Shown: positions 4,637 to 5,492 of the stretch, in pieces | Layout of the letters: each line of letters opens with the position of its first letter | Numbering within the stretch: the stretch's first letter is position 1 | NCBI GenBank assembly: GCA_025350745.1 | Contig: JANXXG010000331.1 | Coordinates: 1 to 5,492, forward strand | DNA length: 5,492 nucleotides | Source of the DNA: Chloroflexota bacterium | Lineage (GTDB): Bacteria; Chloroflexota; Limnocylindria; P2-11E | Reading direction: 5' to 3' | Notes under the pieces: generated by a model | What the model saw: the letters and a program-made list of their open reading frames with translations, nothing else | Told to the model about the DNA's origin: nothing | Databases searched by the model: none | Translations under genes and position numbers: made by a program

Positions 4637-5492
4637 ATGAGATCGCCTCGCACAGCGGCTCCCATCGAGCTCGCGTGGGCCGCGGGCTTCTTCGACGGTG
4701 AAGGGAGCACCTTCGCCCGAACTGAACGGGTGCGGCCCGGATACCGCAGGCTCGTCGTGAGCGTCCCGCAGTCTGGCACCGCTAGACCTCCGGAGGTGTT
4801 GGTGCGCTTCCAGCGCGCTGTGACCGTCGGACGGATCGGCCCGCGCGACGTTGATGGCGTGTACCGCTGGCGATCGAGCGGCTCAGCCGCGGACACGGTG
4901 CTCTCGCTGCTGTGGCCCCACCTCGGTGCAGCCAAGCGCCGGCAAGCGGCCGGTGCCCTGCGGGACATGGGTTTGGATCCCGACCCGGGACGGTTTTTGC
5001 GACGACGGCGATCGGCGATCGGGCCCGAGGAGCGCGCCTGGGCCGCAGGCTTCATCGACGCAGAAGGATGCTTCAGGCTGGTTCGAGCGTCGGCGCGCGC
5101 CGACGGCACACGCTGGTTTCGGATCCGGGCATCAGCGAGTCAGCGAGGCGAGATCGGACAGCCGCCGGACGTCTTGCTGCGACTCCGTGCCGCCGCCGGC
5201 GCCGGGCGGATCGAGGTGCACGGCGATCCCGACGACTTCAAGTGGATCGTGCAGGGCGTGGCACCGGTCCGCGAAGTGCTTGCCAGCGCCGGTCCACATC
5301 TTGGGATCGTGAAGCGCCGACAGGCTGCGCGCACGCTCGCGGGGTTCCTATCTCAACAACGGCGTCACGGGGACCAGGATCACTGCGCCCAGGGTCATGC
5401 CTACGACTACCGCACCTCGGGCAACGGCCGCTCGCGCGCGGTTTGCCTGACCTGCGCGCGAGTGCGCGATCGCGCGAAGCGAGCCGCAGCCG
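4637..5492 (+). CDS. Double-motif LAGLIDADG homing-endonuclease-like protein with C-terminal Cys/His finger, 3' end outside window
   Basis: An open frame of 285 codons with no stop, cut by the right edge. It contains two LAGLIDADG-type motifs: AAGFFDGEG (15-23) and AAGFIDAEG (136-144), with candidate metal-binding acids Glu22 and Glu143. The two halves (about 11-112 and 131-240) are an internal duplication: each ends in a similar helix (LGAAKRRQAAGAL and LGIVKRRQAARTL), with PPEVL/PPDVLLRL in the middle. This is the pseudo-dimer plan of monomeric LAGLIDADG enzymes. Residues 250-273 (C250, H254, C270, C273; HCAQGHAYDY then VCLTC) form a Cys/His finger like those accompanying phage HNH nucleases. 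It may cut DNA as a free-standing homing enzyme, or be a domesticated DNA-binding relative. It is not inside an intron or intein that I can see. The ATG at 4637 is assumed; GTG 4634 is equally possible, and the Shine-Dalgarno is poor. Confidence 0.83.
   Translation, partial: MRSPRTAAPIELAWAAGFFDGEGSTFARTERVRPGYRRLVVSVPQSGTARPPEVLVRFQRAVTVGRIGPRDVDGVYRWRSSGSAADTVLSLLWPHLGAAKRRQAAGALRDMGLDPDPGRFLRRRRSAIGPEERAWAAGFIDAEGCFRLVRASARADGTRWFRIRASASQRGEIGQPPDVLLRLRAAAGAGRIEVHGDPDDFKWIVQGVAPVREVLASAGPHLGIVKRRQAARTLAGFLSQQRRHGDQDHCAQGHAYDYRTSGNGRSRAVCLTCARVRDRAKRAAA

Overview
This is a gene-dense, GC-rich bacterial window. It holds nine protein-coding genes, two of them cut by the window edges, packed in alternating orientations with very short gaps. 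Order: HAD-type hydrolase (-, partial) | divergent | 148-residue unknown protein (+) | convergent, 7-bp gap | AhpE-like peroxiredoxin with an in-frame TGA (-) | divergent, 17-bp gap | 68-residue double-CPxC protein (+) | convergent, 13-bp gap | secreted CAP/NBR1-Ig protein (-) | lysine-only-style 20-residue peptide (-) | excisionase-type HTH protein (-) | uracil-DNA glycosylase family protein (-) | divergent | double-LAGLIDADG protein with C-terminal Cys/His finger (+, partial). I see no tRNA, rRNA, CRISPR array or insertion sequence.

The lineage cannot be fixed from this window. High GC, AhpE-type peroxiredoxin, leaderless-looking starts and a CAP protein with NBR1-type Ig repeats would suit Chloroflexota (Limnocylindria-like) or Actinobacteriota. 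That is inference.

The most striking element is the peroxiredoxin at 967..1467. Its reading frame is continuous across 166 codons except for one TGA at codon 58. That codon sits exactly where the peroxidatic cysteine of AhpE-type peroxiredoxins belongs (FAFSGT-TGA-NQE against FAFTGI-C-QGE). A three-part hairpin follows, with its apical loop starting 29 nt after the TGA. This is best read as a selenocysteine peroxiredoxin that ordinary gene callers would split or truncate. The genes for Sec insertion are not in the window.

The divergent pairs at 494/513 and 1467/1485 share one architecture. The start codons are 17-18 bp apart, there is no convincing Shine-Dalgarno, and on each strand a TAnnnT hexamer lies 6-7 nt before the start codon. 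This looks like back-to-back overlapping -10 elements driving leaderless mRNAs. The UDG-HTH-peptide cluster contrasts with this: the HTH gene and especially the 20-residue peptide carry strong Shine-Dalgarno sequences.

Functionally the window mixes redox defence (Sec-peroxiredoxin, perhaps with the divergent CPxC protein), a secreted cell-surface protein, DNA repair with a small DNA-binding operon, and a homing-endonuclease-like gene at the right edge.
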